From NCBI GenBank assembly GCA_041397765.1, contig JAWKWA010000012.1, positions 59,308 to 123,307 on the forward strand: a DNA stretch of 64,000 nt, written 5' to 3'. A model generated the notes under the pieces. The model was not told where the DNA came from. It was given only the letters and a program-made list of their open reading frames with translations, and made no database searches. This document shows positions 1-8,363 of the stretch, piece by piece. The translations under genes were made by a program, and so were the position numbers. This stretch comes from JAWKWA01 sp041397765. GTDB lineage: Bacteria > Pseudomonadota > Alphaproteobacteria > Rhizobiales > Hyphomicrobiaceae. How positions within the stretch are numbered: position 1 is the first letter of the stretch; each line of letters begins with the position of its first letter.

Positions 1-55
1 GCCATCTTCAGCGTCGCTGGATGCACAAGGGTCAAACATCAAGGAGAAGCACCGC

Positions 56-274
56 ATGTCCACCAACGGCATGACCAACTGGGCGGTCGATCTCGCCAAT
101 ATCGGCGGCATCTACCCCTTCCAGGGCAGCGAGTTCGTGCTCGCCATTGCCGGCATCGCCTTCTGGATCATCTGGCACATCATCCAGATCCGCCAGGAGA
201 ATGCCGACATCCAGCACGATCTCGACGCCAATGCGAGCGGCAAGCGCTCGACCGAGCTGATCGACAGATACTGA
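56..274 (+). CDS. Small single-pass membrane protein, unknown function
   Basis: This gene encodes 72 residues. Residues about 24-44 form one hydrophobic segment containing FVLAIAGIAFWIIW, so a single membrane helix is likely, followed by a charged C-terminal tail (IRQENADIQHDLDANASGK). The start is set by an AAGGAG Shine-Dalgarno about 8 bases before the ATG. Only 55 bases of upstream sequence are visible, so it could be the last gene of an operon outside the window. A perfect stem-loop follows at 315-345. The protein looks like a conserved alphaproteobacterial small membrane protein, but I cannot name a family or a function. It may be an accessory subunit of a membrane complex encoded upstream; that is a guess from size and topology. 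Confidence 0.7.
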   Translation: MSTNGMTNWAVDLANIGGIYPFQGSEFVLAIAGIAFWIIWHIIQIRQENADIQHDLDANASGKRSTELIDRY

Positions 275-314
275 CACGCGTCGCCTCTCGGGGGGAGCGG
301 TGACGTCGGCGTCT

Positions 315-345
315 CCGCCAGCCGGCCGGCATGGCCGGCTGGCGG
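315..345. other. Perfect 13-bp stem-loop downstream of the first gene
   Basis: CCGCCAGCCGGCC at 315-327 pairs perfectly with GGCCGGCTGGCGG at 333-345 across a five-base loop (GGCAT). It lies 41 bases after the stop codon of the 72-residue gene. There is no T tract on either side, so it is not a classical intrinsic terminator. It could stabilise the 3' end of the transcript or act as a Rho-associated or imperfect terminator. Confidence 0.6.
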
Positions 346-512
346 CACGCCAGAACTGTGCGGCACCGGCCGACGCGATGCCGATGCCGATCGGCCTCCT
401 CGCGCGCGGGGCGGAACTCAGCGGCTTCCACGCAAGTCCGCTCGCCGGCCCGGTCCGGCGCATCGCTGCCGCGCAGCCACCTCCGATTTGCCATCGTCCG
501 CGGATTTGACTA

Positions 513-890
513 GAGCCTGATCGGTCGAGATGCGAGCGCTTGCGCGAGCATCGAGAGCGTGAATCAGACTCTTGAAGGAAGTGAGCCTGATCGGTCGAGA
601 TGCGAGCGCTTGCGCGAGCATCGAGAGCGTGAATCAGACTCTTGAACAAAGTGAGCCTGATCGGTCGAGATGCGAGCGCTTGCGCGAGCATCGAGCGTGA
701 ATCCAACTCTTGAAAGAAGTGAGCCTGATCGGTCGAGATGCGAGCGTTCGCGCGAGCATCGAGGCGTGATCTCTGAGGCAAACGCCTGATCGGTCGATGG
801 CGCTCGCGCGAGCATCGAGGCGTGATCGACTCTTGAACAAGAAGCTGATCGGTCGAATGCGAGCGCTGCGCGAGCACCGGTGAATCGGAT
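513..890. repeat. Tandem array of about six 60-70 bp palindromic repeats
   Basis: Units begin at about 513, 583, 653, 721, 782 and 843, giving spacings of 70, 70, 68, 61 and about 60 bases. The shared core starts GAGCCTGATCGGTCGAGATG and continues into an imperfect palindrome in which GATGC pairs with GCATC around an inner GCGC/GCGC. Units 1 and 2 differ at only two positions; units 4-6 are shorter and more diverged, so the array looks younger at its left end. There are no unique spacers, which rules out CRISPR. A single copy of the same element sits at 25031. Together these suggest a REP-like dispersed intergenic element that has expanded locally. Function is unknown. Confidence 0.9.
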
Positions 891-1002
891 TCCAAATCCG
901 GAAGTTGGAGCACGTTCGATATCGACAATCGAATTCCAACTCGGTCGGACTTGCTCTATCGATGGGAACCGCGCACGACACCGTAACGGAGGCCGACGGC
1001 CC

Positions 1003-1311
1003 ATGATCGTCAGGACACTGGCCAGCTGGATGCTGCTCGTCGCGGTCATCGCGCTGGTGGCCGACGGCACCATAGCGACCGCCCATGGCTCTTTCGTCGC
1101 AACCACGGTCATCGGCCACTGGAAGAGCCTCGCCCCGGCCAGCCTCGCCGCCGCCGAGACGCTCGTCAGCGCCCGCATCTCGCCGGCGCTCTGGGACCCG
1201 GTGCTGCTGTCGCTCTTGCGCCTGCCGACCTTCGCCTTCTTCGGCGGGCTCGGCCTCCTGCTCTTCGCCGCCGGACGCAAGCGTCGCAGGGTCAACATCT
1301 ACGCCAACTGA
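1003..1311 (+). CDS. Small two-helix membrane protein, conserved hypothetical
   Basis: The product is 102 residues. It has an N-terminal hydrophobic segment (about residues 6-25, WMLLVAVIALVADG) that could be a signal anchor, a middle region with a conserved-looking WDPVLLSLLRLP, a second hydrophobic segment (about 74-91, FFGGLGLLLFAAG), and a basic end (RKRRRVNIYAN). The frame is open further upstream to 880, but GGAGG at about 987 precedes the ATG at 1003 at usable spacing, and the upstream part overlaps degraded repeat DNA, so I chose 1003. The overall pattern matches a small alphaproteobacterial membrane protein of unknown role. It stands alone between the repeat array and the convergent lut operon. 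Confidence 0.7.
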   Translation: MIVRTLASWMLLVAVIALVADGTIATAHGSFVATTVIGHWKSLAPASLAAAETLVSARISPALWDPVLLSLLRLPTFAFFGGLGLLLFAAGRKRRRVNIYAN

Positions 1312-1355
1312 TCGATCCGGCCCGGCAACGCCGATCGCGGCTTGCCCTTGGCGCC

Positions 1356-2051
1356 TCAGCCACCGTCCTTGACGACGATGACATGCAGCCGCCTCGGCCC
1401 GTGCGCGCCCATGATCAGCACGCCCTCGATGTCGGCGGTGCGCGACGGCCCCGAGACCCAGTTGAGCGTGCGCGGCATGCTGCGGTCCCCGTAGTCGGCG
1501 CGCAGCCTCGCCCACACCGCCTCGTAGCCGCCCGCGATGTCGGCCTCGCGCAGCACCACGATATGCGTGTCGGGGACGAAGTTGATCGTCGTCGGATTGT
1601 CGCTGCCCGACACGAGCGCCAGCGTGCCGGTCTCCGCGATCCCCATCAACGCATGGCTGAGCCCGGCGAGGTCGGAGCCTTCCGCCCGCCCGCCCGCGCG
1701 CTCCAGATTGGGCTCGCTCGACCAATCGAGCCCGGCGAGCCGCTCATCCGCCCCCATGCGGATGCGCGCCGGCAGATTGGTGTCGCGCAGATAGCGGGCG
1801 ACGAGCCCGGGAATGTCCGCCGGCCCCGCCGCATCGGCGAAGGTGGCACCCTGCGCCGACAGCCGCTCGCGGAAGGCGGCGACGAGCCCCGGCCGGTCGA
1901 GCTTCGCCCGCGCCGGCACCGTATGGCCCGGCGGCGAGGCGAGCCGCCGCATCACGTCGAAGCGCCGCTTGGCGTCGTCCTCGCCGACACCGAGCGATTT
2001 CCGGATCCGTCCAAGGACATGCTCGCGGGCATGGGGATCGGGCCGTGTCAT
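1356..2051 (-). CDS. lutC: LutC-type lactate utilization protein (LUD domain)
   Basis: This is the last gene of a lutABC-like operon on the minus strand. The 231-residue protein is a single LUD-domain protein: an N-terminal helical part (REHVLGRIRKSLGV) and a core with GIAETGTLALVSGSDNP and PDTHIVVLREADI, motifs typical of LutC/YkgG. LutABC together oxidise L-lactate to pyruvate using iron-sulfur subunits LutA and LutB at the membrane or cytoplasm; the exact role of LutC is not settled. Its ATG overlaps the lutB stop codon in an ATGA arrangement, which implies translational coupling and fixes the start. Length is normal for the family. The C-terminal end (HVIVVKDGG) is intact. Confidence 0.9.
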   Translation of the reverse strand: MTRPDPHAREHVLGRIRKSLGVGEDDAKRRFDVMRRLASPPGHTVPARAKLDRPGLVAAFRERLSAQGATFADAAGPADIPGLVARYLRDTNLPARIRMGADERLAGLDWSSEPNLERAGGRAEGSDLAGLSHALMGIAETGTLALVSGSDNPTTINFVPDTHIVVLREADIAGGYEAVWARLRADYGDRSMPRTLNWVSGPSRTADIEGVLIMGAHGPRRLHVIVVKDGG

Positions 2052-3487
2052 GCTTTCGCCCCCCGCCGCTTTTCCCGCTCCGCGCGCGCCCATGCACTCA
2101 TGAAGGTGCCGCCCTCCGGCGCCGGCAGGTCGCGATGCTCGCACCAGCCGGCCGCGAGCGGCAGCCGGCGGATGCTGCCGCGTCCCGACGCCCAGATCCT
2201 CAGCACCCCGACGCCGGCCCGGCTGGCGAGCCGGTAGAGCCACGGCCGCCGCGCGATGAACGCCCACGCGCGGAGTGCCTGGCGCGACAGTGCCGGCTCC
2301 CGGCCCATCTCCCACGATTTCTCCCGCCAGTGCCGCATCATCTGCGGCAGCGGGATGCGCATCGGGCAGACCTCCTCGCAGCGCCCGCAGAAGCTCGAGG
2401 CCTGCGGCAGGTGATAGGCCTCCTCCGCACCGATCAGGGCAGGATCGAGCGCCGCCCCGATCGGACCTGGATAGACCCAGCCATAGGCATGGCCGCCGAC
2501 CGCGTGATAGACCGGGCAATGATCCATGCAGGCGCCGCAGCGGATGCAGCGCAGCACCTCGCGAAAGGCCGATCCGAGGATTTCCGAGCGCCCGCCGTCA
2601 TAGAGCACGATGTGATGCTCGCCCGGCCCGTCCGGATCGCCTTCCCGCCGTGTGCCGGTCGCGAAAGTCGTATAGGTCGAGATCTCCTGGCCGGTCGCCG
2701 AGCGTGCCAGCACCCGGATCAGCGTCGTCGCATCCTCGAGCGTCGGCACGATCTTCTCGATCGAGGCGAGCGTGATGTGCACGCGCGGCAGCGTCTCCGA
2801 CAGATCGCCATTGCCCTCGTTGGTGACGATGACCGCCGAGCCGGTCTCGGCGATGAGGAAATTCGCGCCGGTGATACCGACATCGGCGGTGAGGAAATGC
2901 TCGCGCAGCACCTGGCGCGCCTCGGCGACCAGCACGGCCGGCTCGTCGAGCTTGCGCTCGGCCGGCAGATGCGTGTGGATGCGGCGGAAATCGGCCTCGA
3001 CCTGCTCACGCGTGACATGCACCGCCGGACCGATGATGTGGCTCGGCGCCTCCTTGCGGATCTGGATGAGATATTCGCCAAGGTCGGTCTCCACGACCTG
3101 CAGGCCGCCCTCCTCCAGATGGGCGTTGAGCGCGATCTCCTCGGAGATCATGGACTTGCCCTTCAGCACCTTGCGCGCGCCCGCCGCCCGGCAGATGTCG
3201 AGGATGACGGCCCGTGCCTCCGCCGCGCTCGAGGCCCAGTGTACCCGCCCGCCCTGCTCGGCGGCCTTGCGTTCGAACTCCTCCAGATAGAGATCGAGGT
3301 GGTCGAGCACATGGCTCTTGATGGCGATGGCCTCGTCCCTCAGCGCCTCGAACTCCGGCAGCGCCGCCCGTGCCCGCGTGATGGCGCCGATGTAATTGGT
3401 CCGCAGCCGTGCGAGCGCGACCTTCAGCACCGGATCGGCCAGCGCCCGCGCTGCATTCGCCTTGAAGTCGTGCGATGTCGGCTTCAT
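2048..3487 (-). CDS. lutB: LutB-type iron-sulfur lactate utilization protein
   Basis: This 479-residue protein has the LutB layout: an N-terminal LUD-like domain with GKSMISEEIALNAHLE and a C-terminal ferredoxin-type region. Two 4Fe-4S cysteine clusters are visible, CIRCGACMDHCPVY and CGRCEEVCPMRIPL, followed by the usual basic tail. It is expected to pass electrons from lactate oxidation to the respiratory chain together with LutA. Both ends overlap neighbours by four bases (lutA stop with lutB start, lutB stop with lutC start), so the three genes form one tightly coupled operon. An ORF opens much further upstream in the same frame, but that part is antisense-like shadow over lutA; the coupled ATG at 3487 starts MKPTSHDF and fits the family. 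Confidence 0.93.
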   Translation of the reverse strand: MKPTSHDFKANAARALADPVLKVALARLRTNYIGAITRARAALPEFEALRDEAIAIKSHVLDHLDLYLEEFERKAAEQGGRVHWASSAAEARAVILDICRAAGARKVLKGKSMISEEIALNAHLEEGGLQVVETDLGEYLIQIRKEAPSHIIGPAVHVTREQVEADFRRIHTHLPAERKLDEPAVLVAEARQVLREHFLTADVGITGANFLIAETGSAVIVTNEGNGDLSETLPRVHITLASIEKIVPTLEDATTLIRVLARSATGQEISTYTTFATGTRREGDPDGPGEHHIVLYDGGRSEILGSAFREVLRCIRCGACMDHCPVYHAVGGHAYGWVYPGPIGAALDPALIGAEEAYHLPQASSFCGRCEEVCPMRIPLPQMMRHWREKSWEMGREPALSRQALRAWAFIARRPWLYRLASRAGVGVLRIWASGRGSIRRLPLAAGWCEHRDLPAPEGGTFMSAWARAEREKRRGAKA

Positions 3488-4269
3488 CGGCCCTCTCCGA
3501 TGGCCGGATGGTCGGTCATGCCGGCGAGCACCTCGGCGACGTGGCGGACGCGGATGGCGCTGCCCTCGCGTTTCAGCTTGCCGGCCATGTTGAGGAGGCA
3601 GCCGAGATCTCCGGCGATGAGCAGGTCCGCCCCGGTCGCGGCGATCCTCACCGTCTTCTGCGCGACGATCTCGCTGGAGATGGCCGGATACTTCACCGAG
3701 AAGGTGCCGCCGAAACCGCAGCAGGCCTCGGGCTCCGCCATCTCGGTGAGTGTCAGCCCGGCGACGCTCGCCAGCAGCTTCCTCGGCTGCTCGCGCACCT
3801 TGAGCTCCCTGAGGCCGGAGCAGGCATCGTGATAGGTCGCCTTCGCCTCGAGCCGCACGTCGACCCGTTCGACCCGGCGCACATCGACGAGGAAGGCCGT
3901 CAGCTCGTGCACCCGGCCGGCGAAGGCGCGGGCCCCGGCGGCCTCCTCCCGGCCGGCGCCGAGCAGCAGCGGATAGTGACGCTTCAGCATGCCCGCGCAC
4001 GAGCCCGACGGCGCGACGATATAGTCGCACCCTTCGAAGGCGGCGATGGTCCCCCGCGCGAGGTCGGCGGCGATGTCGCGCGCCCCGGAGTTGTAGGCCG
4101 GCTGGCCGCAGCAGGTCTGCGCCGGCGGCACCACCACCTCGCAGCCGGCGTCCTCGATGAGCTTGGCCGCCGCAAGCCCGACGCTCGGCCGCATCGCATC
4201 GACGATGCAGGTGACGAACAGGCCGACCCGGGGGCGCCCGGTGGAGCTCGTCTCCCCCCTGTCGGTCAT
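3484..4269 (-). CDS. lutA: LutA-type iron-sulfur oxidoreductase subunit
   Basis: The first gene of the lut operon encodes 261 residues with two CCG domains. The motifs CCGQPAYNSG and CCGFGGTFSVKYP are the cysteine-rich signatures seen in LutA, GlcF and heterodisulfide reductase-like proteins, and each is thought to help hold an Fe-S cluster. With LutB and LutC it should oxidise L-lactate to pyruvate. I chose the ATG at 4269 (MTDRGETSSTG) because GGGAGG lies upstream and RVGLFVTCIVD follows at the expected distance; the frame stays open to 4353. It overlaps lutB by four bases. No lactate permease or regulator gene lies next to it. Confidence 0.92.
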   Translation of the reverse strand: MTDRGETSSTGRPRVGLFVTCIVDAMRPSVGLAAAKLIEDAGCEVVVPPAQTCCGQPAYNSGARDIAADLARGTIAAFEGCDYIVAPSGSCAGMLKRHYPLLLGAGREEAAGARAFAGRVHELTAFLVDVRRVERVDVRLEAKATYHDACSGLRELKVREQPRKLLASVAGLTLTEMAEPEACCGFGGTFSVKYPAISSEIVAQKTVRIAATGADLLIAGDLGCLLNMAGKLKREGSAIRVRHVAEVLAGMTDHPAIGEGR

Positions 4270-4368
4270 CACCTCTGCCTCCCCGTCGCATACCGCCGCC
4301 GGCCCCCCGGCCAGCCCGCGCTCGGGCATCGAAGCCCGCGAGCAACAGAGCACATGCCCGTGACGAGG

Positions 4369-4388
4369 AAAAGAGCGGGAAGGCTCTT
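4369..4388 (-). terminator. Short candidate terminator after the DUF457 gene
   Basis: On the minus strand AAGAGC pairs with GCTCTT across a six-base loop and is followed by TTCC. It overlaps the TAA stop of the gene ending at 4387 and precedes lutA. The six-base stem and short T run make it a weak intrinsic terminator at best. Confidence 0.35.
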
Positions 4389-5199
4389 ACTGGGGCGCAG
4401 CCGCTCCGGCGCCCTCTCCGGCCGGTGCCGTCACCTGCTCACCGGCCTCGATCGGCCCGCCCCTGGTCTCGGGCCCCCGCGCCAGATGCACGTTGAACCA
4501 GTCGCCATGCGGCAGCAGCCGGTCGCTGAGCGCGGTCCAGGTCGACGGACGCGCCATGATGTCGACGAAGCGCATGGCGGGCGGCGCGACGAGGAAAGCC
4601 GCGACGACGGCACCCGCCATCATGATCGAGCCCATCGGATGATGGGAATCCCACAGTTTCAGCGCCGTGCCGAACGAGGCCTTCACCCGCTCGTTCATGA
4701 CATCGACGCTGTAGACCTCGTCGAGCACCAGATGCAGCACATAGCCGACCAGCATGAAGGCGGCGGCGAGCCAGGCGAGCGTGTCGGAGGCGCCGAACAC
4801 ATGCGAATGCACGATCGCCGTCACGCAGGCGAAGAACAGCGCCGCCAGGATCGAGTGGAACACGCCGCGGTGCATGGCATAGCGGTGGAACAGGTTGTGC
4901 CCGACATATCTGACCACCAGATAGGTGCCGACCCACAGGATCCACATCTCGGCGAGCGAAAGCGCCATCGCCGATTTGAACAGGATCGAAAAGGCGATGA
5001 AGATGCCGAGCCCGGAGAAGAACGCCTGCGAGGCCCGCGACTTCTGCAAGTCCACATCGGGCAGCACCGCCCCGAGCGCACAGGTCGCCGTCAGCGAGAT
5101 GACCTCGGCCGGCGTCACCGCCGCGCTTGCCATGGCGAGCGTCGAGAGCACGCCGCCGGCGATGATGCCCGAGGCGATATGGGTGGTGAAATTCGCCAT
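4387..5199 (-). CDS. DUF457/YdjM-type inner-membrane metal-dependent hydrolase
   Basis: This 270-residue membrane protein begins MANFTTHIASGIIAGG, the typical start of the YdjM/DUF457 family of inner-membrane putative metal-dependent hydrolases. Candidate metal ligands are visible as the early His in TTHIASG, DVD in GAVLPDVDLQKSR, the HRYAMHRGVFHS stretch and HLVLDEVYSVD. About five to six hydrophobic segments occupy residues 10-210. The last 60 residues are soluble and end in a Gly/Ala-rich tail. AGGAGAG before the ATG at 5199 fixes the start; longer in-frame versions lack this. Substrate is unknown for the family. It lies upstream of lutA with about 117 bases between, so it may or may not be co-transcribed with the lut genes. 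Confidence 0.82.
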   Translation of the reverse strand: MANFTTHIASGIIAGGVLSTLAMASAAVTPAEVISLTATCALGAVLPDVDLQKSRASQAFFSGLGIFIAFSILFKSAMALSLAEMWILWVGTYLVVRYVGHNLFHRYAMHRGVFHSILAALFFACVTAIVHSHVFGASDTLAWLAAAFMLVGYVLHLVLDEVYSVDVMNERVKASFGTALKLWDSHHPMGSIMMAGAVVAAFLVAPPAMRFVDIMARPSTWTALSDRLLPHGDWFNVHLARGPETRGGPIEAGEQVTAPAGEGAGAAAPQ

Positions 5200-5429
5200 C
5201 TGGCTCTCCTGTCGGCTGCCCGCGCGATGATCTCGATCGCGCCCGACCCGCCGCCTGGGCGGCACGCGGGCACGATCCTCGAGGATCGCCAGATCGCGCG
5301 ATTCCCGGCCGCACCAGAAGGGAGCCCTGTCGAAAACCTGTGGAGAGGCGGCCCGCGAACGGCTATCGGTCGGGCTCGACCGGCAGCGCCCAGCCGCCGG
5401 GACGTCAATCGATCCGGACCGGCCAGCGC

Positions 5430-6275
5430 ATGAACTACCGCCACGCCTATCACGCGGGCAATTTCGCCGACGTCATGAAGCATGCCGTGCTGGCGCTCGT
5501 CCTCGAGCATCTGAAGCTGAAGCCTCAGCCCTTCCGCGTCATCGATACCCATGCCGGCATCGGCCGTTACGATCTGATGGGGCCCGAGGCCGCCAAGACG
5601 AACGAGTGGGAGGCCGGCATCGGACGGATCGCCGGCGCCGACGCCGCTCCCCTCCCCGGGGCGATCGCCGCGCTTCTTGCGCCCTATCTCGAGATCGTCG
5701 CCGCCCTGAACCCCGACCAACGGCTTCGCCACTATCCCGGCTCTCCGCTGCTGGCGCTGCGCCTGATGCGCCCCGCCGACCGCCTGATCGCCAACGAACT
5801 CCACCCCGAGGACGCCGAAGCGCTCGCCGCCAGCCTCGCCGGCGACCGGCGCGCCAAGGTCATGCGGATCGATGGCTGGATCGCCGTCAAATCGCTGCTG
5901 CCGCCACCCGAGCGGCGCGGCGTCGTGCTGATCGATCCGCCTTACGAGCAGCGTGACGATCTCGTCCGCCTCGCCCGGGCGCTGGCGGCGGCCGTCGAGC
6001 GTTTCGCCACCGGCACCTTCCTGCTGTGGTACCCGATCAAGGATCGCGCGCCGGTCGAGCGCTTTCACGCCGCCGTCGCCGGTCTCGCCCTGCCCAAGCT
6101 GATGATCGCCGAGTTGCTGATCCGCCCCGACGACACACCCGACCGGCTGAACGGCGCCGGCCTCGTCATCGTCAATCCGCCCTGGACGCTGGAGGGCAAG
6201 CTCGCGCTCCTGCTGCCGTTTCTGACGGACCGGCTCGGCCGCGAGCAAGGCGCGGGCTATCGGCTCTCGTCATGA
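5430..6275 (+). CDS. rlmJ: 23S rRNA (adenine-2030-N6)-methyltransferase RlmJ
   Basis: The 281-residue protein starts MNYRHAYHAGNFADVMKH, the signature beginning of RlmJ (formerly YhiR/ComJ). The SAM-binding motif is DTHAGIGRYDL and the catalytic N6-adenine methyltransferase motif is DPPYEQ (about residue 170). The family methylates A2030 of 23S rRNA before ribosome assembly. Length is normal. It is a stand-alone plus-strand gene between two minus-strand genes. The frame is open upstream to 5340, but those extra residues are unlike the family and the ATG at 5430 begins exactly at the conserved MNYRHAYHAGNF. Confidence 0.93.
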   Translation: MNYRHAYHAGNFADVMKHAVLALVLEHLKLKPQPFRVIDTHAGIGRYDLMGPEAAKTNEWEAGIGRIAGADAAPLPGAIAALLAPYLEIVAALNPDQRLRHYPGSPLLALRLMRPADRLIANELHPEDAEALAASLAGDRRAKVMRIDGWIAVKSLLPPPERRGVVLIDPPYEQRDDLVRLARALAAAVERFATGTFLLWYPIKDRAPVERFHAAVAGLALPKLMIAELLIRPDDTPDRLNGAGLVIVNPPWTLEGKLALLLPFLTDRLGREQGAGYRLSS

Positions 6276-6325
6276 CGGCCCCTTCGGTCAGGATCGGGCC
6301 CGACGCCGGCAACCACCTCTCTTGA

Positions 6326-7521
6326 TCAAGCCCCGACGACGCGCAGATAGGTGTCGGCATCGGTCGCTCCCTCGCTGCCGATCGCGACGACATCCGAGCC
6401 GGCATCGAGCCCGAGCGCCGCCTTCACGGCCGGGTCGAGCGCCGCCGCCACCAGCCCCGCCGTCGCCGCCGAGCCCGACTCGCCCGAGACCAGCGAGGGA
6501 TCGCCCGCCAGGCCCTTGGCGAGCAGCCGCATCGCTGCCGGCGCCGCCTCGTCGGGCAGCGTCAGCACGTCGTCCACCGCCACTTCGAGGAACGGCCAGG
6601 CCATCGGCGAAATCTCGCCCGCCGCCAGACATGCCATGAAGGTATCGACGTCGCCCGGCACCGCCGTCGGCCGGCCCGCCTCGATCGAGCGATAGATGCA
6701 GTCGGCCTTCTCCGGCTCGACCACCACGACGCGCGGCCGGCGCTCGCCGAGCCGGTCCCACAGATGGCCGGCCACCGCCCCGGCGAGCCCGCCGACGCCG
6801 CCCTGCACGAACACATGGCTCGGCACCCGCCCGCGCATCTGCTCGAGCATCTCCGCCACCATCACCGTATAGCCCTGCATGATGCGCGCCGGGATGGCGA
6901 TGTCGCCGCCGCCGGCATTGGTGTCGGCGACCAGCGTCCAGCCGTTGCGCTCGGCATCCTCGGCGCACTGGCGCACCGAATCGTCGTAGCTGCCGGAAAC
7001 GCGCACGATCCTCGCTCCGAACCGGGCGATCTCGCGCTCGCGCCGCGCGCTGACATGGCCGTGCAGATAGATGACCGCCCGGCAGCCGAAGTCTCCGCCC
7101 CCCAGGCGACCGAGCGGCCGTGATTGCCGTCGGTGGCGCAGCACACCGTCAGCGTCGAGGCGAGCTGCGAATGCCGGCCGGCCGACAGCTCCATGGCGGA
7201 TACCCGGCCATGACCGCTCTTCTCGATCAGATCCTGGATGGCACCGAGCACCGCATAGGCCCCGCCGAGCGCCTTGAAACTCTTCAGCCCGAAGCGCTTG
7301 TCCTCGTCCTTGTAGTGGATGGCGCCGACACCGAGCGCGTCGGCGAGCCCGGGCAGAGGCACGAGCGGCGTCGGCCGATAGCCGGGCCAAGAGGAGATCT
7401 CTTCCCGCGCCGCCGCAAAGCCCGCCCGGTTCAGCACCCGCGCCGCCTCCCCGCCATAGGGCCGGCTGCGATCGGCGCGGATATTGTGCAGATGGCGGAC
7501 GGGAAAGCGCGCGATCGTCAT
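6326..7521 (-). pseudogene. dpaL: Diaminopropionate ammonia-lyase, interrupted by a frameshift
   Basis: This is a PLP-dependent lyase of the fold-type II (threonine dehydratase-like) family that splits 2,3-diaminopropionate to pyruvate and ammonia. The N-terminal part (from ATG 7521, MTIARFPVRHLHN) carries the PLP lysine motif GLKSFKALGG and CCATDGNHGRSVAWG. At the C run 7098-7103 (a G run on the coding strand) the frame is lost. The rest continues in another frame with FGCRAVIYLHGHVS, TNAGGGDIAIPARIMQGY, FVQGGVGGLAGAVAGH and GESGSAATAG down to 6326. Adding one base to the run restores a family-like WGGGDFGC and about 398 residues, the normal length. Either the gene is a recent pseudogene or the run was miscounted in sequencing. 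AAGGGG precedes the ATG. Confidence 0.85.
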
Positions 7522-7614
7522 CGGAGAGCCCCTTCAATGCCTGCTGTCGGCCGCCCCGATAGCACGCCTTGGCACGGCTTTGAACCTTGCCAGCTCCGCA
7601 CCGCCCCGCCTCGA

Positions 7615-7647
7615 CGAAGAAACCCGCCGCGTTGGGGACGCGGCGGG
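7615..7647 (-). terminator. Intrinsic terminator for the 143-residue hypothetical gene
   Basis: A perfect 10-bp stem, CCCGCCGCGT at 7623-7632 with ACGCGGCGGG at 7638-7647 around a five-base loop, is followed on the minus strand by TTTCTTCG. It lies between the hypothetical gene ending at 7712 and dpaL starting at 7521, both minus strand, so it should separate their transcripts. Confidence 0.7.
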
Positions 7648-7711
7648 CCGAGGCAGTGGAGACATGCGCAGGTCGGGGGTGAAGCGATGAGTGTGGAAGT
7701 GTCCTTGCGTC

Positions 7712-8143
7712 TCAGCAGAGCCGCAGCGTCGGCCGATCGGCACCGGAGGGATGCACCGCGAAGGCGGCGGCGCGCATGTCGCACTCGGCGATCATGGCGC
7801 TGCGCTCGTCTTCGGCGAGCAGATGGAGATGGACCTCGTTGCCCCCGAGCTGCGCCGCACGGCGGCGGATCTCGGCGAGGTTGAGGCTCGGCGCCGACGT
7901 GCTGGTACGCGCAATCGACAGCGCCTCGATCGAGCCGTCGGCATGGCGCCGCGCGATCACATAGTTGGCGGCCGCCACCTCGGGACATTCGATGAGGCTG
8001 TAGACCGTGTGGACATAGCGGCGGCCGGAAGCGCCAAGCCAGAAATGGAACCCGCGCTCGAGGCCGAGATCGCCCGCGACGTGGTGCGGCGCCTTGCCCG
8101 ACTGCGGCCCCTTCTCGCCTTCGAAGATGAAGTGGATGCCCAT
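7712..8143 (-). CDS. Conserved hypothetical protein, 143 residues
   Basis: The protein starts MGIHFIFEGEKGPQSGK and contains GFHFWLGASGRRYVHTVYSLIECP in two adjoining pieces, then AANYVIARRHADG and GNEVHLHLLAEDERSAMIAECD. It has no signal peptide or membrane helix and looks like a small cytoplasmic alpha/beta protein. I recognise no named domain. The frame is open to 8329, but the upstream stretch is comparatively AT-rich (about 8190-8290) and reads like a promoter, so the ATG at 8143 is preferred; no strong Shine-Dalgarno is visible. A good terminator follows at 7615-7647, which supports a separately transcribed real gene. Confidence 0.6.
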   Translation of the reverse strand: MGIHFIFEGEKGPQSGKAPHHVAGDLGLERGFHFWLGASGRRYVHTVYSLIECPEVAAANYVIARRHADGSIEALSIARTSTSAPSLNLAEIRRRAAQLGGNEVHLHLLAEDERSAMIAECDMRAAAFAVHPSGADRPTLRLC

Positions 8144-8363
8144 GACAGCTACCGTCCCAGCTCTGGCGGGCAAGTTCTTGATCACGCCCTGCCGTCCGTT
8201 AACTGTGATCGGTACTTGGAATTTCAAGCCGAAATATGGCTCCGGTTGCGGAGTTTTAGGCGTTTTCGTGACCAGTCCGGGGAAATGCGGGGACAGACGC
8301 CTTGCCACGGGCGGAACCGCCCGACCCAATCAAGCCCATGTTCTTGCAGCATTTTCTCAGGTC

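Noticed and set aside
513..890. The array considered as a CRISPR
   Set aside because: Units are contiguous with no unique spacers, spacing varies from 59 to 70 bases, and no cas gene is nearby.
32..928. A 298-residue open frame on the minus strand across the repeat array
   Set aside because: It exists only because the repeat unit lacks stops in that frame; the protein is repetitive and runs antisense through the real small gene at 56-274.
7098..7103. Programmed ribosomal frameshifting in dpaL
   Set aside because: No slippery heptamer with downstream stimulatory structure is evident, and the family is not known to use it; indel or sequence error is simpler.
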